Shown here piece after piece: positions 53,695-62,372 of a stretch of 64,000 nt of DNA. The number at the start of each line of letters is the position of its first letter. The stretch's first letter is position 1. The translations under genes and the position numbers were made by a program. A model generated the notes under the pieces. That model was not told the DNA's origin. It ran no database searches and saw only the letters and a program-made list of their open reading frames with translations. Source of the stretch: Lactiplantibacillus brownii. Lineage in GTDB: Bacteria; Bacillota; Bacilli; Lactobacillales; Lactobacillaceae. The stretch lies in contig NZ_JAVCWF010000001.1 of the NCBI RefSeq assembly GCF_031085375.1, forward strand, positions 62,001-126,000. Reading direction: 5' to 3'.

Positions 53695-53739
53695 AAAACC
53701 CGCTAAAACTCAGTCTATTCACTGAGCCCAGCGGGTTTT
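53695..53739. terminator. Terminator of the P-type ATPase gene
   Basis: AAAACCCGCT (53695-53704) pairs with AGCGGGTTTT (53730-53739), with an inner ACTCAG/CTGAG stem. It lies just past the ATPase stop on the minus strand and also closes the CRISPR side. Confidence 0.7.
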
Positions 53740-53751
53740 AGCTTGCGTCTG

Positions 53752-56490
53752 TTAGCCTAAAGCTTCATCACGATCAATAAATCTGAATCGGATAAATTTT
53801 CCAATTTCAGTCACAATTAGCACAATAATTCCGGCGATGATTGGGATTCCCCAACCGTACCAAAAGTTGATGCTAGTCGTGTGGAAGACGGATTGCATGA
53901 ATGGTAGGTAAATAATCCCCAACTGCAATACAATCAGAATTCCAATGATATAAAACGCCATCTTATTTTGGAAGAAGTACTTGGAAATGACTGGATGGTC
54001 GTTTCGCAAGTTGAAAAGATAGAAAATTTTCCCAAAAATGATGATGTTCAAGGACATCGTACTACCAACGACGTTTGGCAATCCAATGGCGGTCAGGTAG
54101 TCGTAAGCGAAGATACCTAAGCCTGAAATTAACAGGGAGACATAGACGATTTCGAAGGAGTCTAATTTGGACAATAAGCCAGCTTTAACGTTTCGTGGGC
54201 CACGCGCCATGATACCGGCCTCGGGTGGTTCGAAGATAAACGCAAACTGGATGGTTAACGCGGAAACCATGTTAATCCAGAGCAATTGTGTTGGGTAGAG
54301 TGGTAACTCATGTCCCATCAAAATACTGATGATGACCACTAAGCCTTCAGCAAAACTGGTTGGTAGCAAGAACCGAATCGTTTTCCGAATATTATCGAAA
54401 ACGTGGCGGCCTTCGCGTACCGCTGCGACGATGTCCGCAAAGTCATCGTCGGCAAGCACCATATCAGCCGATTCTTTGGCAACTTCGGTTCCTTTAATCC
54501 CCATGGCGACCCCAATATCAGCTTGTTTTAAAGCGGGCGCATCGTTGACACCATCACCTGTCATCGAAACAACATGATCATTAGCCTGTTGTGCACGGAC
54601 AATCCGCAATTTATTAGCAGGAGTTGCACGGGCAAAGACGTTATAGTCGTCGATTTGAGCTTTCAATTGGTCGTCATCTAGGGCATCAATTTCTGGGCCA
54701 GAGATGGCTTTAACATGAGGCGCCAGATTTAACTTGTTCGCAATGGCCATCGCCGTATCTGGATGGTCACCGGTAATCATCTTAACCTCAACACCAGCTT
54801 TACGAAGCTCAGCAATGGCTGTCGCCGCTTCTTCACGCGGCGGGTCAATGATACCGACCATCCCAGCTAACTCTAGGCCACCGATTTGCTTGGCATCAAT
54901 CGTGTCAACACTGTTATCGACGACCTGATAGGCGAGGGCCACCACGCGCAAGCCTTCTGCGGTTAAATCGCTCATAGCCTGTTCCCAGTAGTCGGGATCA
55001 TGTGCTTGGTCGGTCAAACGTAGCACGGTCGCGGGCGAACCTTTGACCATTAGCAAACGTTGACCGTCCATGTCAGCGAGTCGTGCAGAAAAACGGAAGG
55101 CTGAATCAAATGGCAATGAATCAATTTCCGCGACTTCCGGATCGTGACCGGTCATTTTACGATAGAGGGTGGTTAAAGCGCCATCCGTTGGTTCACCGGT
55201 CAATTCCCAGCGATTATTTTCAAAATGAAGTTCCGCATCGGTAGTTTGACCAGCGATGTTAACTAGCCAGGCCATACTCTTATCTTGATGCCAGTCAACT
55301 GTTTTACCGTTGAGCTTTAAGGCACCTTCGAAGTTGACGCCACCATTATCATCGTAGCCAACGCCCGTCACATCAAAGAAATGGTGCGGTGTCACGACTT
55401 TGGTCACTGTCATTTCATTTTTCGTTAAGGTCCCAGTTTTATCGGTATTAACGATATCGACGGCGCCCAACGTTTCGACGGCTGGTAGTGACTTCACGAT
55501 GACATTTTTCTTAGTCATTTGTCGTGTCCCCATCGCCAAGACGACTGAGGTACTAGCTGGCAGACCTTCAGGCATTGAACCAACGACCATTGTAATGACG
55601 GCAATCAACAAGGTTGGCAAGCTATAGGTATCCATAAACATACCGAGAATGAATAGCAACACGGCGGCGACCACGATGGCGATTGACAACCCAAACCCTA
55701 AGGAGTTCAAGTTACGCATTAGTGGCGTTGGTTTATTTTTAACTTCACCCACGGATTGTTGAATGTGGCCAATTTCCGTTTCCTCGGCGGTCGCGGTGAC
55801 AATGCCATAGCCAGAGCCGCTCGTTACCGCGGTTGAAGCGTAGACCATGTTTAAACGATCCGCTAAAGCCAGTTTGGTTGCCGGCATCGGTTCTTCGATC
55901 TTTTCCACGGCATTGGTTTCACCGGTTAGGACGGATTCTTGCACGCTCAAGTTATCAGCGGCAATTAAGCGCATATCGGCGGGGACCGCGTCTCCAGCTT
56001 CTAAATTAACTAAGTCTCCAACGACTAAATCGCGGGCATCGACTTCGAGCTTTTTCCCATCACGGATAACGAAATTTTTTGAGATCAGCATTTCGCGAAT
56101 CCGCTCCAAAGCATTGCCAGCTTGACGTTCTTGCACATAGCCAATAATGGCGTTTGCAATGATGACCAAGCCAATAACGATGGAATCGGAATACCGCTGC
56201 ATGAAAAAGGTCATAATGGCAGCGGCCGCTAAAATATAAATAATACTGTTATTAAACTGCTTGATGAACTGAATGAAGCGTGAAACCCGCTTGGTCTCAA
56301 GTTCATTCCGACCGTCTTGTTGTAAACGGTGCTCAGCTTCAGCTGCAGATAGCCCGTTTTCCGGGTCGGTCTGGTACTTAGTTGCTAAAGCTGGTTCATC
56401 AAGCTGCCACAAATTAGGGTCATCGGGGGGCATGGCGTCTTGTTCGGCTGTTTCATTTTGAGCCGACTGCTGGGTGTTATCATCTATCAT
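53752..56490 (-). CDS. Cation-transporting P-type ATPase (P2 type)
   Basis: This 912-residue membrane pump has the N-terminal cation ATPase domain (ENGLSAAEAEHRL), the actuator motif LTGETNAVEK, the M4 motif MPEGLPAS, the phosphorylation site NTDKTGTLTKNE, the hinge GDGVNDAPALKQAD, and about ten membrane helices. This layout is that of P2A/P2B pumps for calcium or manganese; the M4 sequence PEGLP fits a divalent or monovalent cation but does not settle which. The start is ATG 56490 behind AGGAGT. It is monocistronic and divergent from the acetyltransferase gene. Confidence 0.9.
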   Translation of the reverse strand: MIDDNTQQSAQNETAEQDAMPPDDPNLWQLDEPALATKYQTDPENGLSAAEAEHRLQQDGRNELETKRVSRFIQFIKQFNNSIIYILAAAAIMTFFMQRYSDSIVIGLVIIANAIIGYVQERQAGNALERIREMLISKNFVIRDGKKLEVDARDLVVGDLVNLEAGDAVPADMRLIAADNLSVQESVLTGETNAVEKIEEPMPATKLALADRLNMVYASTAVTSGSGYGIVTATAEETEIGHIQQSVGEVKNKPTPLMRNLNSLGFGLSIAIVVAAVLLFILGMFMDTYSLPTLLIAVITMVVGSMPEGLPASTSVVLAMGTRQMTKKNVIVKSLPAVETLGAVDIVNTDKTGTLTKNEMTVTKVVTPHHFFDVTGVGYDDNGGVNFEGALKLNGKTVDWHQDKSMAWLVNIAGQTTDAELHFENNRWELTGEPTDGALTTLYRKMTGHDPEVAEIDSLPFDSAFRFSARLADMDGQRLLMVKGSPATVLRLTDQAHDPDYWEQAMSDLTAEGLRVVALAYQVVDNSVDTIDAKQIGGLELAGMVGIIDPPREEAATAIAELRKAGVEVKMITGDHPDTAMAIANKLNLAPHVKAISGPEIDALDDDQLKAQIDDYNVFARATPANKLRIVRAQQANDHVVSMTGDGVNDAPALKQADIGVAMGIKGTEVAKESADMVLADDDFADIVAAVREGRHVFDNIRKTIRFLLPTSFAEGLVVIISILMGHELPLYPTQLLWINMVSALTIQFAFIFEPPEAGIMARGPRNVKAGLLSKLDSFEIVYVSLLISGLGIFAYDYLTAIGLPNVVGSTMSLNIIIFGKIFYLFNLRNDHPVISKYFFQNKMAFYIIGILIVLQLGIIYLPFMQSVFHTTSINFWYGWGIPIIAGIIVLIVTEIGKFIRFRFIDRDEALG

Positions 56491-56775
56491 TAAAAAAATC
56501 ACTCCTGTTTATCATTATTAGTTTCTAACGGTTTGGTTCGGTAAAATCTCGGCGTTTATTCCGAATTAAAGAGGCCAATTTCGCCACATCCCTTCCAGGT
56601 TCTTTTATTGTTAATTATTATTATAAACGAATATTATTAACTCATGTTATAAAAATGTTTGACATTTTTATTACGGATTATTACTTTGGTTGCAATAGCA
56701 TATCAGATTTCCAACCGGAAGTCGCTGTTAGCGATTGATGAAAACGTTTAACTTAATTAAATTGGAGGCACCATA
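56491..56775. other. Divergent intergenic region, ATPase / acetyltransferase
   Basis: This is an AT-rich region of 285 bp. On the minus strand a TATAAT near 56628-56623 could be the ATPase -10. The leader that follows contains AAAGA..CTCTTT-type pairing around a GC-rich block (56550-56606) and might fold. I could not match it to a known metal riboswitch. Confidence 0.35.
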
Positions 56776-57261
56776 TTGACTAAAATTGAGATACGATATT
56801 CGACAAAAGCCGATTTGCCAGGATTATTTGCAATTGATCAGCGGATTTGGACGACAGAAAATAGTCCGGGTCCCATCTTGGCACGGACTTTAAGTGATTA
56901 TGCAAGCAATTATCCGGTCGGTAGTCAGCTGGTAGCGGTCGCTGATCAACAAGTACTCGGCATGATTTCGTGGAATCCATTACCACCGTTTACTTCTGCT
57001 CGATATACTTGGGATATTGGGATTGGTGTTTCGCCGGATGCTCAGCATCAGGGTGTTGGACACCGCTTAATGACTGAATTAAAGTCGGAAGCTAAACGGC
57101 ATGGTATTCACCGGATTGAATTGCGGGTGCTATCAACGAATACTGTTGCACGTCAGTTTTATGCGCAACAAGGATTCCAAGTGGAGGGGGTTAACCGTGA
57201 TGCCTTCTTCTTGGCTGGAAAATTTGTGGATGATTATGGCTTGGCTTATTTAATGGCTTAA
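56776..57261 (+). CDS. GNAT-family N-acetyltransferase
   Basis: This 161-residue GNAT protein has the acetyl-CoA-binding motif A reading IGIGVSPDAQHQGVGHRLMTEL (Q-x-x-G-V-G form, near residue 90) and the typical C-terminal NTVARQFYAQQGFQVEGV. It transfers an acetyl group to an amine on a small molecule or protein; the acceptor is unknown. The start is TTG 56776 after GGAGGC. It is monocistronic, ending at a strong hairpin terminator. Confidence 0.88.
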   Translation: MTKIEIRYSTKADLPGLFAIDQRIWTTENSPGPILARTLSDYASNYPVGSQLVAVADQQVLGMISWNPLPPFTSARYTWDIGIGVSPDAQHQGVGHRLMTELKSEAKRHGIHRIELRVLSTNTVARQFYAQQGFQVEGVNRDAFFLAGKFVDDYGLAYLMA

Positions 57262-57283
57262 TGAGTTTTGAAAAACAGTTTAA

Positions 57284-57332
57284 AAAGTGGCTCGCTTCAC
57301 GACTGACGTCTCATCGTGTTGCGAGCCACTTT
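57284..57332 (+). terminator. Intrinsic terminator after the acetyltransferase
   Basis: AAAGTGGCTCGC pairs with GCGAGCCACTTTT, with an inner ACGA/TCGT stem. The parS site starts in the T-run. Confidence 0.85.
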
Positions 57333-57348
57333 TGTTTCACGTGAAACA
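57333..57348. other. parS site (ParB/Spo0J binding)
   Basis: An exact copy of TGTTTCACGTGAAACA immediately after the acetyltransferase terminator. Confidence 0.92.
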
Positions 57349-57478
57349 GCGACATAACCAATCATGAAATGAGGAACACTTAGTAATGGCATTCCTTTAA
57401 AAAATTCATTTCCCGAATTGCCAAATCAAGTGCAATGCTTAGCTGAGATGAGCCAACCAAGGAGTTATACTTTTTAGT

Positions 57479-58302
57479 TTAATTCAAATGGTATGGTGAG
57501 AAGAGTTCAAAGATTTCACTGGCTCTTAGATAATTCAAGAATTTTCTAAGCTTGTGATTGAGAGCCTCTTAGACCTTAGCAATATAGTCATCGTCAAAGG
57601 CTCTCATGAAATTGTCTTTGGACATGAACGCACGAATAAGGCCATTCTGGTTCTCATTAATACCTCGTTCCCAAGGTGAGTATGGGTGAGCAAAGTAGAT
57701 TTGAGTATCCTTGACTTAGTTCAATAAGGCAAACTTATTGCCATTGTCAAAAGTGATGGAATGAAATTTGTCAATGATGGTTTGAAGCGTTTTACGACAG
57801 GTCTCAGCGTGATAATCAGGAATTTTTACAATGATATCATAACGGGTCAAACGATCAGTTAAAGTCATAATGGCAGGTTCACTGGCGATTCACTTACCTT
57901 TGACTAGGTCGTCCTCCCAATCACCAATCGTCGTTCGTTCGTCAATAGAAGTGCCCGAGGCCTTCTTATTCAGATATTGGTGAGCTTTTGGTAAACCGTA
58001 AAGTAAAAGTAGTCCTTAGTCGATGTACAGTGGATGTTGAAGGACAAGACTTGTCGAAATATTGATGTTGAGAGCGATGAATAAAAATATCGATACTATC
58101 TGAACAGATCTGTACCTTAAGAGACTTACAAAGCATTGTGAAGAAGAGCTGACAACGATTCAACAAACCGTTGGTATGGCAGTTTGACCGATTCTTTTTA
58201 CGAATTATTTGACCGAAGTCAGCGTAGAGCCTGAATCTGGCCTCTTTCTTCAGCTGAGAGTTGTTGGTAGTGGCAAGTAGTGATAAGATTTGATTGGGTC
58301 AT
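57479..58302 (-). pseudogene. Decayed IS30-family transposase
   Basis: On the minus strand, pieces of an IS30-type transposase appear in several frames: the start MTQSNLITTCHYQQLSAEER, a middle TTIGDWEDDLVKG, the region FASEPAIMTLT.., DNGNKFALLN, and the IS30 signature FAHPYSPWERGINENQNG followed by an ending SPYHLN. Stops and frameshifts separate them, so the gene is dead. The length of 824 bp is shorter than a full IS30 transposase gene (about 1 kb), indicating internal deletion near the helix-turn-helix part. It lies directly upstream of the agr-like locus. Confidence 0.8.
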
Positions 58303-58519
58303 GGAGAATCCTCTTTCTTTATTCGGCGATGTTTAAAGTATAGGTCTCCGTGACCTTTTTGTGTAATCATACCAGGTTGTTGTGCTTTAATTTTAAATCC
58401 GAGACTTAGAATTGAGATAATTAAGTGAAGAATAACCATGAAAGGAGTGGATAAAATGCTTAGCTTAGCTGTTTGTGACGATAATGAAAATGATCTAGAG
58501 TTTATAAAAACTAATATTA

Positions 58520-59572
58520 ACGCGTAGTGCTAGTTCCGTAATATTTCTAGTGAAGCACTAATTTATGCTAAGTCCGCTTTTACCTTGAGCTAGATTGCTA
58601 TGAACCTTGATAATGTTCCATAAAAATAGTGCCGCTAATCGGCTACCTAGGCCGATTAGCGTTCGGGTTCCAGGATGTTCAAAATGGCCAACGATATTCA
58701 AATTATTAAAACCTGTTTCAATATATCGTCGTTGATTTTTTAGAAATGAGGAATTTATATGATCTGTTTTCCTCATGTTCTTTCGCAGTGGAAACCAGAA
58801 GTTGATTCCTTGTGATTTTAATCGTTCTTGAAGCTTCCGGCTCAAGTATCCGCCGTCTGCTAAGACTTGATGAGCCGGTGCTTCTCGTAAAAGCTCTTCA
58901 ACTGGTTTTCTATCATCAACGTTTGCTGGTGTCAGTTCCCAGTTCACAAAATAACCGTCATTATCCATCACCGCATGTAGCTTGAAGCCATAATAATATA
59001 GTTGCTTGGTTGCGTTATAGCCTTTATGAGCTACACCTCGTAAGACTTTTGCTTGATTACTTCGTCTTGCTGAGACCAAAGTGATTGGGGCACTATCAAT
59101 GATTTCATAAGTGCTGCCATGCCGATATCGCTTCAATAGATACTGACGGATCAACTTCATTATTTGAAGAAGGTCGCGACACCGACGATTGTAACGACTT
59201 CGTTCTGGAACAACCACTCCGGAAGCCGCCAAAGTTTGATGGAAGTGGGTTTCTGAAGGGTCACGTAACGCTATTCGCGCAAGCATACAAGCGATAATCG
59301 TGACGTCATTAACTTTTAGTTGACGATAATTTTGACGAAAACGAAATCTTTTTGGCAATAGTTGGTAAATTGGTGTAATTATTTTGATGAATTCTTGGAC
59401 GGTTGCTTGAATTAAATTGAATTTTGGGATAGCTTTAAGGAGGCCTTGCATTTACGGTTCTTCTTTCTGGGTTTAGTCACCTTAGAAGCTACCGCAAATG
59501 CGGGCTTTTTGCATATAATTTGATTTAATCAATGAACTATCCGACAAATGTTACAAGACTAGCACTACGCGT
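58520..59572 (-). mobile_element. IS982-family insertion sequence inside the response regulator
   Basis: The element is about 1053 bp. The ends share the inverted repeat ACGCGTAGTGCTAGT (perfect over 15 bases, then imperfect to about 27) and an 8-bp duplication TAATATTA flanks it (58512-58519 and 59573-59580; the copies can be extended by one base). A complete transposase gene lies inside on the minus strand. Perfect duplications and an intact transposase indicate a recent hop. It carries an outward-facing TATAAT (59514-59519) near its right end that might influence the downstream genes. Confidence 0.88.
58558..59451 (-). CDS. IS982-family transposase (DDE)
   Basis: This 297-residue transposase fits the IS982 family in size. 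It shows the DDE residues in TYEIIDSAPITL (first Asp), VLADGGYLSRKL (second Asp) and YIETGFNNLNIV (Glu), and family-like text RGVAHKGYNATKQLYYYGFKLH. It starts at ATG 59451 near one end of the element. All catalytic residues are present, so it is likely active. Confidence 0.88.
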   Translation of the reverse strand: MQGLLKAIPKFNLIQATVQEFIKIITPIYQLLPKRFRFRQNYRQLKVNDVTIIACMLARIALRDPSETHFHQTLAASGVVVPERSRYNRRCRDLLQIMKLIRQYLLKRYRHGSTYEIIDSAPITLVSARRSNQAKVLRGVAHKGYNATKQLYYYGFKLHAVMDNDGYFVNWELTPANVDDRKPVEELLREAPAHQVLADGGYLSRKLQERLKSQGINFWFPLRKNMRKTDHINSSFLKNQRRYIETGFNNLNIVGHFEHPGTRTLIGLGSRLAALFLWNIIKVHSNLAQGKSGLSIN

Positions 59573-60273
59573 TAATATTAATAAATTCTCTATTGAAAAC
59601 AACATTGATTTTAAAACTAATTACTTTAAAAGTATTAATTCTTTCAATTCATTTTTAAATAATACAGAGCTATTGGGAATAATTCTAATTTTTGATGTTC
59701 AACTTGGTTCTAGAAATGGCATTAATGAAGCTACTAGATTAAGGGAAAAATACGGTGCAAAAATCCAGAGTGTAATTTTTGTATCTAGTTATCCGGATTT
59801 TGTGTTTTCTTCATTTCAAGCACACCCGGATGCTTATTTATGTAAACCCATTGAATATAGCAATTTTAACAAGACATTATTAAAAATAATGAAAAATGTA
59901 ACCTCTGGAATATCTGAACAAAAAAACATTCTAATCAAAGATGCCTTAAATGGTGATACTAAAATAATTCCGGAAAATCAGATAATTTCCATACAGGTAG
60001 CCGATTCGTATGATAGGTCAGTTAATATTTACACTGCCAGTAAGATTGTAATTACACACGATCGATTAAATAACTTATACCAAAAGTTAGATAGGAAATA
60101 CTTTTTCCAACTTTCTAGGTCAATAATAATTAATTTAAAATGGATTAGTTCAGTTAATAAAAATTACGTAAAAATGAATGGGAATAATGAATGCGCTTTA
60201 CCTATACCAAGATTTAAAAAGAAGCCTTTATTAGAAAAACTAGATAATCTTGTTTTAGTAAGGATGAATGAAA

Positions 60274-61539
60274 ATGACTAAAATTATGTATTTAATACTT
60301 ATGATTTCATCCATTGCTCAAGTAATAGTATTAATTAATTTTTTAGATGCTGTATTTCTTCGTAAAAAATTTCCCATAATTGTTTATCTATCATTTGTTA
60401 TGACAAACGTCTTAATAGCTTTTTCTTCAACTATTTTTTTTATCAGGCCTCTAATAGCTGGTATTGGTACCATTGCAGGTTGGGCCGGATTATCTTATTT
60501 GTACAAAGGCTCATTAAAATCGAAGTTTCTGTATATATTGACCTTTTTTGTAATGAGTGCAATTTTAGAATCAATTAGTTTATATATTTTGGGAATTGGT
60601 AACGCCAATTTTATTAGCAAACTTGATAGAGTGCGTGCTTTTAGCATCACCACTATATTGTATGTTTGTGCCCTAATGATTTTTAAATACGTATTGCGCT
60701 GGGGCAACTCAAAAATGAAATTCAGGTCGAGCTGGTCGATATATTTGTTGCCAGTTTTTGGCTTGTGTTTTGATAGTATCGTATTCTACAGAAAAGATAT
60801 TTACACGACATCTTTACAAGCAGTAGTTATAATAGGCTCTTTGTTGCTGTCCCTAGACGCCATTTTCTTAGTTAATAAGTTTGATAAAAAGTATTTTGAA
60901 CTGCAAAAATATGCAACCTTAAACAAGCTATTTAAAATGCAGCAAAAAAAATTACGTGTGCTAACTAAGTACGAAGAAGCACTTTCAATTGAAGTTCACA
61001 AAAGTGATGAAATGCTGCTTAAATTATATTCAGCTATTAATGTAAACAACAACTCACTTGCTTTGGATTTAATTGAAGAAAGATTATTAGAGCTGAATAC
61101 TAACTTGGTGAAAGTTAGCAATCCACAAAGGCAGATAACTAAAGATTTACTTATTGACCATATATATGAGATATGTGCTAAAAATAAAATTGATTTTATC
61201 AATGATACTCAACTTAAACATACCCTTAAAAAAATTAGTATAAAGGATCAAGTAGCATTAATAAGCGTTATTTTTTCATATGCTCTAGAAGAGATACTAA
61301 ATTCAACAGAAACAAATAAATATTTTAAGTTAAAAATCCATCAAAAAACAGAAATAACATTTATATTTGTTTCTTTTTCTATGAACGTTACGGATAAACA
61401 AATAAATAAAGCAAGATACATTGATTTCTCTCGTAAAAGCTATGCACTTCAGTATGTTGATGTAATGGTAAAAAAGCATTCAGGGCATATTAAATTAAAA
61501 TTATCGAAAGAGTCATTTGGGATGTTAATAACATTATAA
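60274..61539 (+). CDS. AgrC/LamC-like sensor protein with degenerate kinase domain
   Basis: This protein of about 421 residues has six membrane helices in the first 205 residues, as in AgrC-type peptide sensors, then a helical dimerisation region with a candidate phosphoacceptor His242 (SIEVHKSDEMLLKL). The catalytic domain keeps the overall length, but the N-box Asn is not visible (IFSYALEEIL replaces the usual LLDNAIEA) and no glycine-rich G-box is found near the end (SRKSYALQYVDVMVKKHSG). It may be a sensor without kinase activity. ATG 60274 fits AAGG spacing better than 60268; either overlaps the regulator gene. The receptor would be expected to bind the peptide made by the gene at 62211. 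Confidence 0.75.
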   Translation: MTKIMYLILMISSIAQVIVLINFLDAVFLRKKFPIIVYLSFVMTNVLIAFSSTIFFIRPLIAGIGTIAGWAGLSYLYKGSLKSKFLYILTFFVMSAILESISLYILGIGNANFISKLDRVRAFSITTILYVCALMIFKYVLRWGNSKMKFRSSWSIYLLPVFGLCFDSIVFYRKDIYTTSLQAVVIIGSLLLSLDAIFLVNKFDKKYFELQKYATLNKLFKMQQKKLRVLTKYEEALSIEVHKSDEMLLKLYSAINVNNNSLALDLIEERLLELNTNLVKVSNPQRQITKDLLIDHIYEICAKNKIDFINDTQLKHTLKKISIKDQVALISVIFSYALEEILNSTETNKYFKLKIHQKTEITFIFVSFSMNVTDKQINKARYIDFSRKSYALQYVDVMVKKHSGHIKLKLSKESFGMLITL

Positions 61540-61581
61540 TTATTTCACTACATGTTATGCATTCATATGAAAGGAAAATCT

Positions 61582-62130
61582 ATGAGATACTTATCCATTG
61601 TTTTAGTTGACTTACTAATCAAGAATAGTCCTAGCTGGTGGGGAAAAAGAGGACTATTAGTTTATTCTTTTGAATTACTCTTAGATAGAATAACCATGTT
61701 TGGTTGTATAATTGTCTTTTCTATTTTAACTAATACAGTACTCGATGGAATGGTCGTATTTATTTCAATGACAATTTTTAGAAATCTTTTCCCGGGATTT
61801 CACTTCAAACATTTTTTTACTTGCATAATTTTTTCACTGTCCTTATTCTATCTAGCTGTGGGAATGGTAGTCTTTGCACCAGATATTCTTTTGATGAAAC
61901 TACTATATGTATTGTTTGTTTTTGACATTGGTGTATTACTCTTTATAAAGATAAAACAAAACTACGTTAAAGTTATTTCATTTTGTATTCTATTCCTGAT
62001 GATATCTATCGCATATTTATATTATTCACTTGTGCCTTATTTATTTTTGATTAGTTTATCACTATGTTACTCACTACTGATGTTTTTGTTTAACATCAGT
62101 ATGGTGAAACGCAGTTCAGAACAAAAGTAG
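61582..62130 (+). CDS. AgrB/LamB-like peptide-processing membrane protease
   Basis: This 182-residue, mostly hydrophobic protein has four to six membrane helices. The catalytic pair of the AgrB cysteine protease family is kept: His and Cys seven residues apart in FPGFHFKHFFTCIIF (near residues 74 and 81). AgrB cuts the C-terminal tail from the AgrD precursor and closes the thiolactone ring. The ATG at 61582 is chosen because AAAGGAAA precedes it; the frame is open to 61552. Its stop codon lies within a terminator hairpin that separates it from the precursor gene. Confidence 0.85.
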   Translation: MRYLSIVLVDLLIKNSPSWWGKRGLLVYSFELLLDRITMFGCIIVFSILTNTVLDGMVVFISMTIFRNLFPGFHFKHFFTCIIFSLSLFYLAVGMVVFAPDILLMKLLYVLFVFDIGVLLFIKIKQNYVKVISFCILFLMISIAYLYYSLVPYLFLISLSLCYSLLMFLFNISMVKRSSEQK

Positions 62131-62156
62131 TGCTGTTGACAGCACTACTTTTTTTT
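62126..62156 (+). terminator. Terminator between the AgrB- and AgrD-like genes
   Basis: AGTAGTGCTG (62126-62135) pairs perfectly with CAGCACTACT (62140-62149) across a TTGA loop, followed by eight T. It includes the stop codon of the AgrB-like gene. A TTGTCA and TATAAG just downstream may form a separate promoter for the peptide gene. Confidence 0.8.
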
Positions 62157-62210
62157 GTCATAAAAATTCATTTACTATAAGGTTATAAAGTTTGAAGGAA
62201 GGTGATATTA

Positions 62211-62354
62211 ATGTTAGGAAAATTAAAACATAATGTACTTCAATTATCGCTAAGACTTGCAGCAAATTCATTGTGTGTATGGTTTGCCTACACACCCCAA
62301 AAGCCTGATGAGCTTAAAAAATATAACATTTGGAACAAGCAAGGTCATAAATAA
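62211..62354 (+). CDS. AgrD/LamD-like autoinducing peptide precursor (47 aa)
   Basis: This short gene begins ATG 62211 behind GAAGGAAGGTG. The precursor has an amphipathic N-terminal leader (MLGKLKHNVLQLSLRLAANS), a signal core LCVWFA, and an acidic-type tail YTPQKPDELKK. In AgrD proteins the tail's PxEL lies six residues after the mature C-terminus (as in S. aureus and in LamD, whose product is CVGIW); counting back from PDEL here ends the peptide at Ala, giving Cys-Val-Trp-Phe-Ala as a five-membered thiolactone ring. The ring size and any N-terminal extension are inferred. It is not in the standard B-D order with a continuous operon; a terminator separates it from the AgrB-like gene. Confidence 0.85.
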   Translation: MLGKLKHNVLQLSLRLAANSLCVWFAYTPQKPDELKKYNIWNKQGHK

Positions 62355-62372
62355 GACAAGGCGGTGGATGAA

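Larger units (their letters stand above)
58456..60281 (+). pseudogene. AgrA/LamA-like LytTR response regulator split by an IS element
   Basis: The start (ATG 58456 behind AAAGGAGTGG) encodes MLSLAVCDDNENDLEF, the acidic beginning of a receiver domain. The frame is cut after about 20 codons by the element at 58520-59572 and resumes at 59573 with NKFSIENNIDF, DVQLG (phosphoacceptor Asp region), FVSSYPDFVF, and a C-terminal LytTR DNA-binding domain (YFFQLSRSIIINLKWI). Removing the element and one duplicated target restores ..TNINKFS.. in frame. The remaining frame could start at ATG 59532 inside the element, but it would lack the acidic pocket and could not be phosphorylated normally. Family members switch on agr/lam genes. 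Confidence 0.85.

Noticed and set aside
59532..60281. A 249-codon response regulator starting at 59532
   Set aside because: Its first codons lie inside the IS982-family element and replace the receiver N-terminus. It is described as the remainder of a split gene rather than as an intact regulator.
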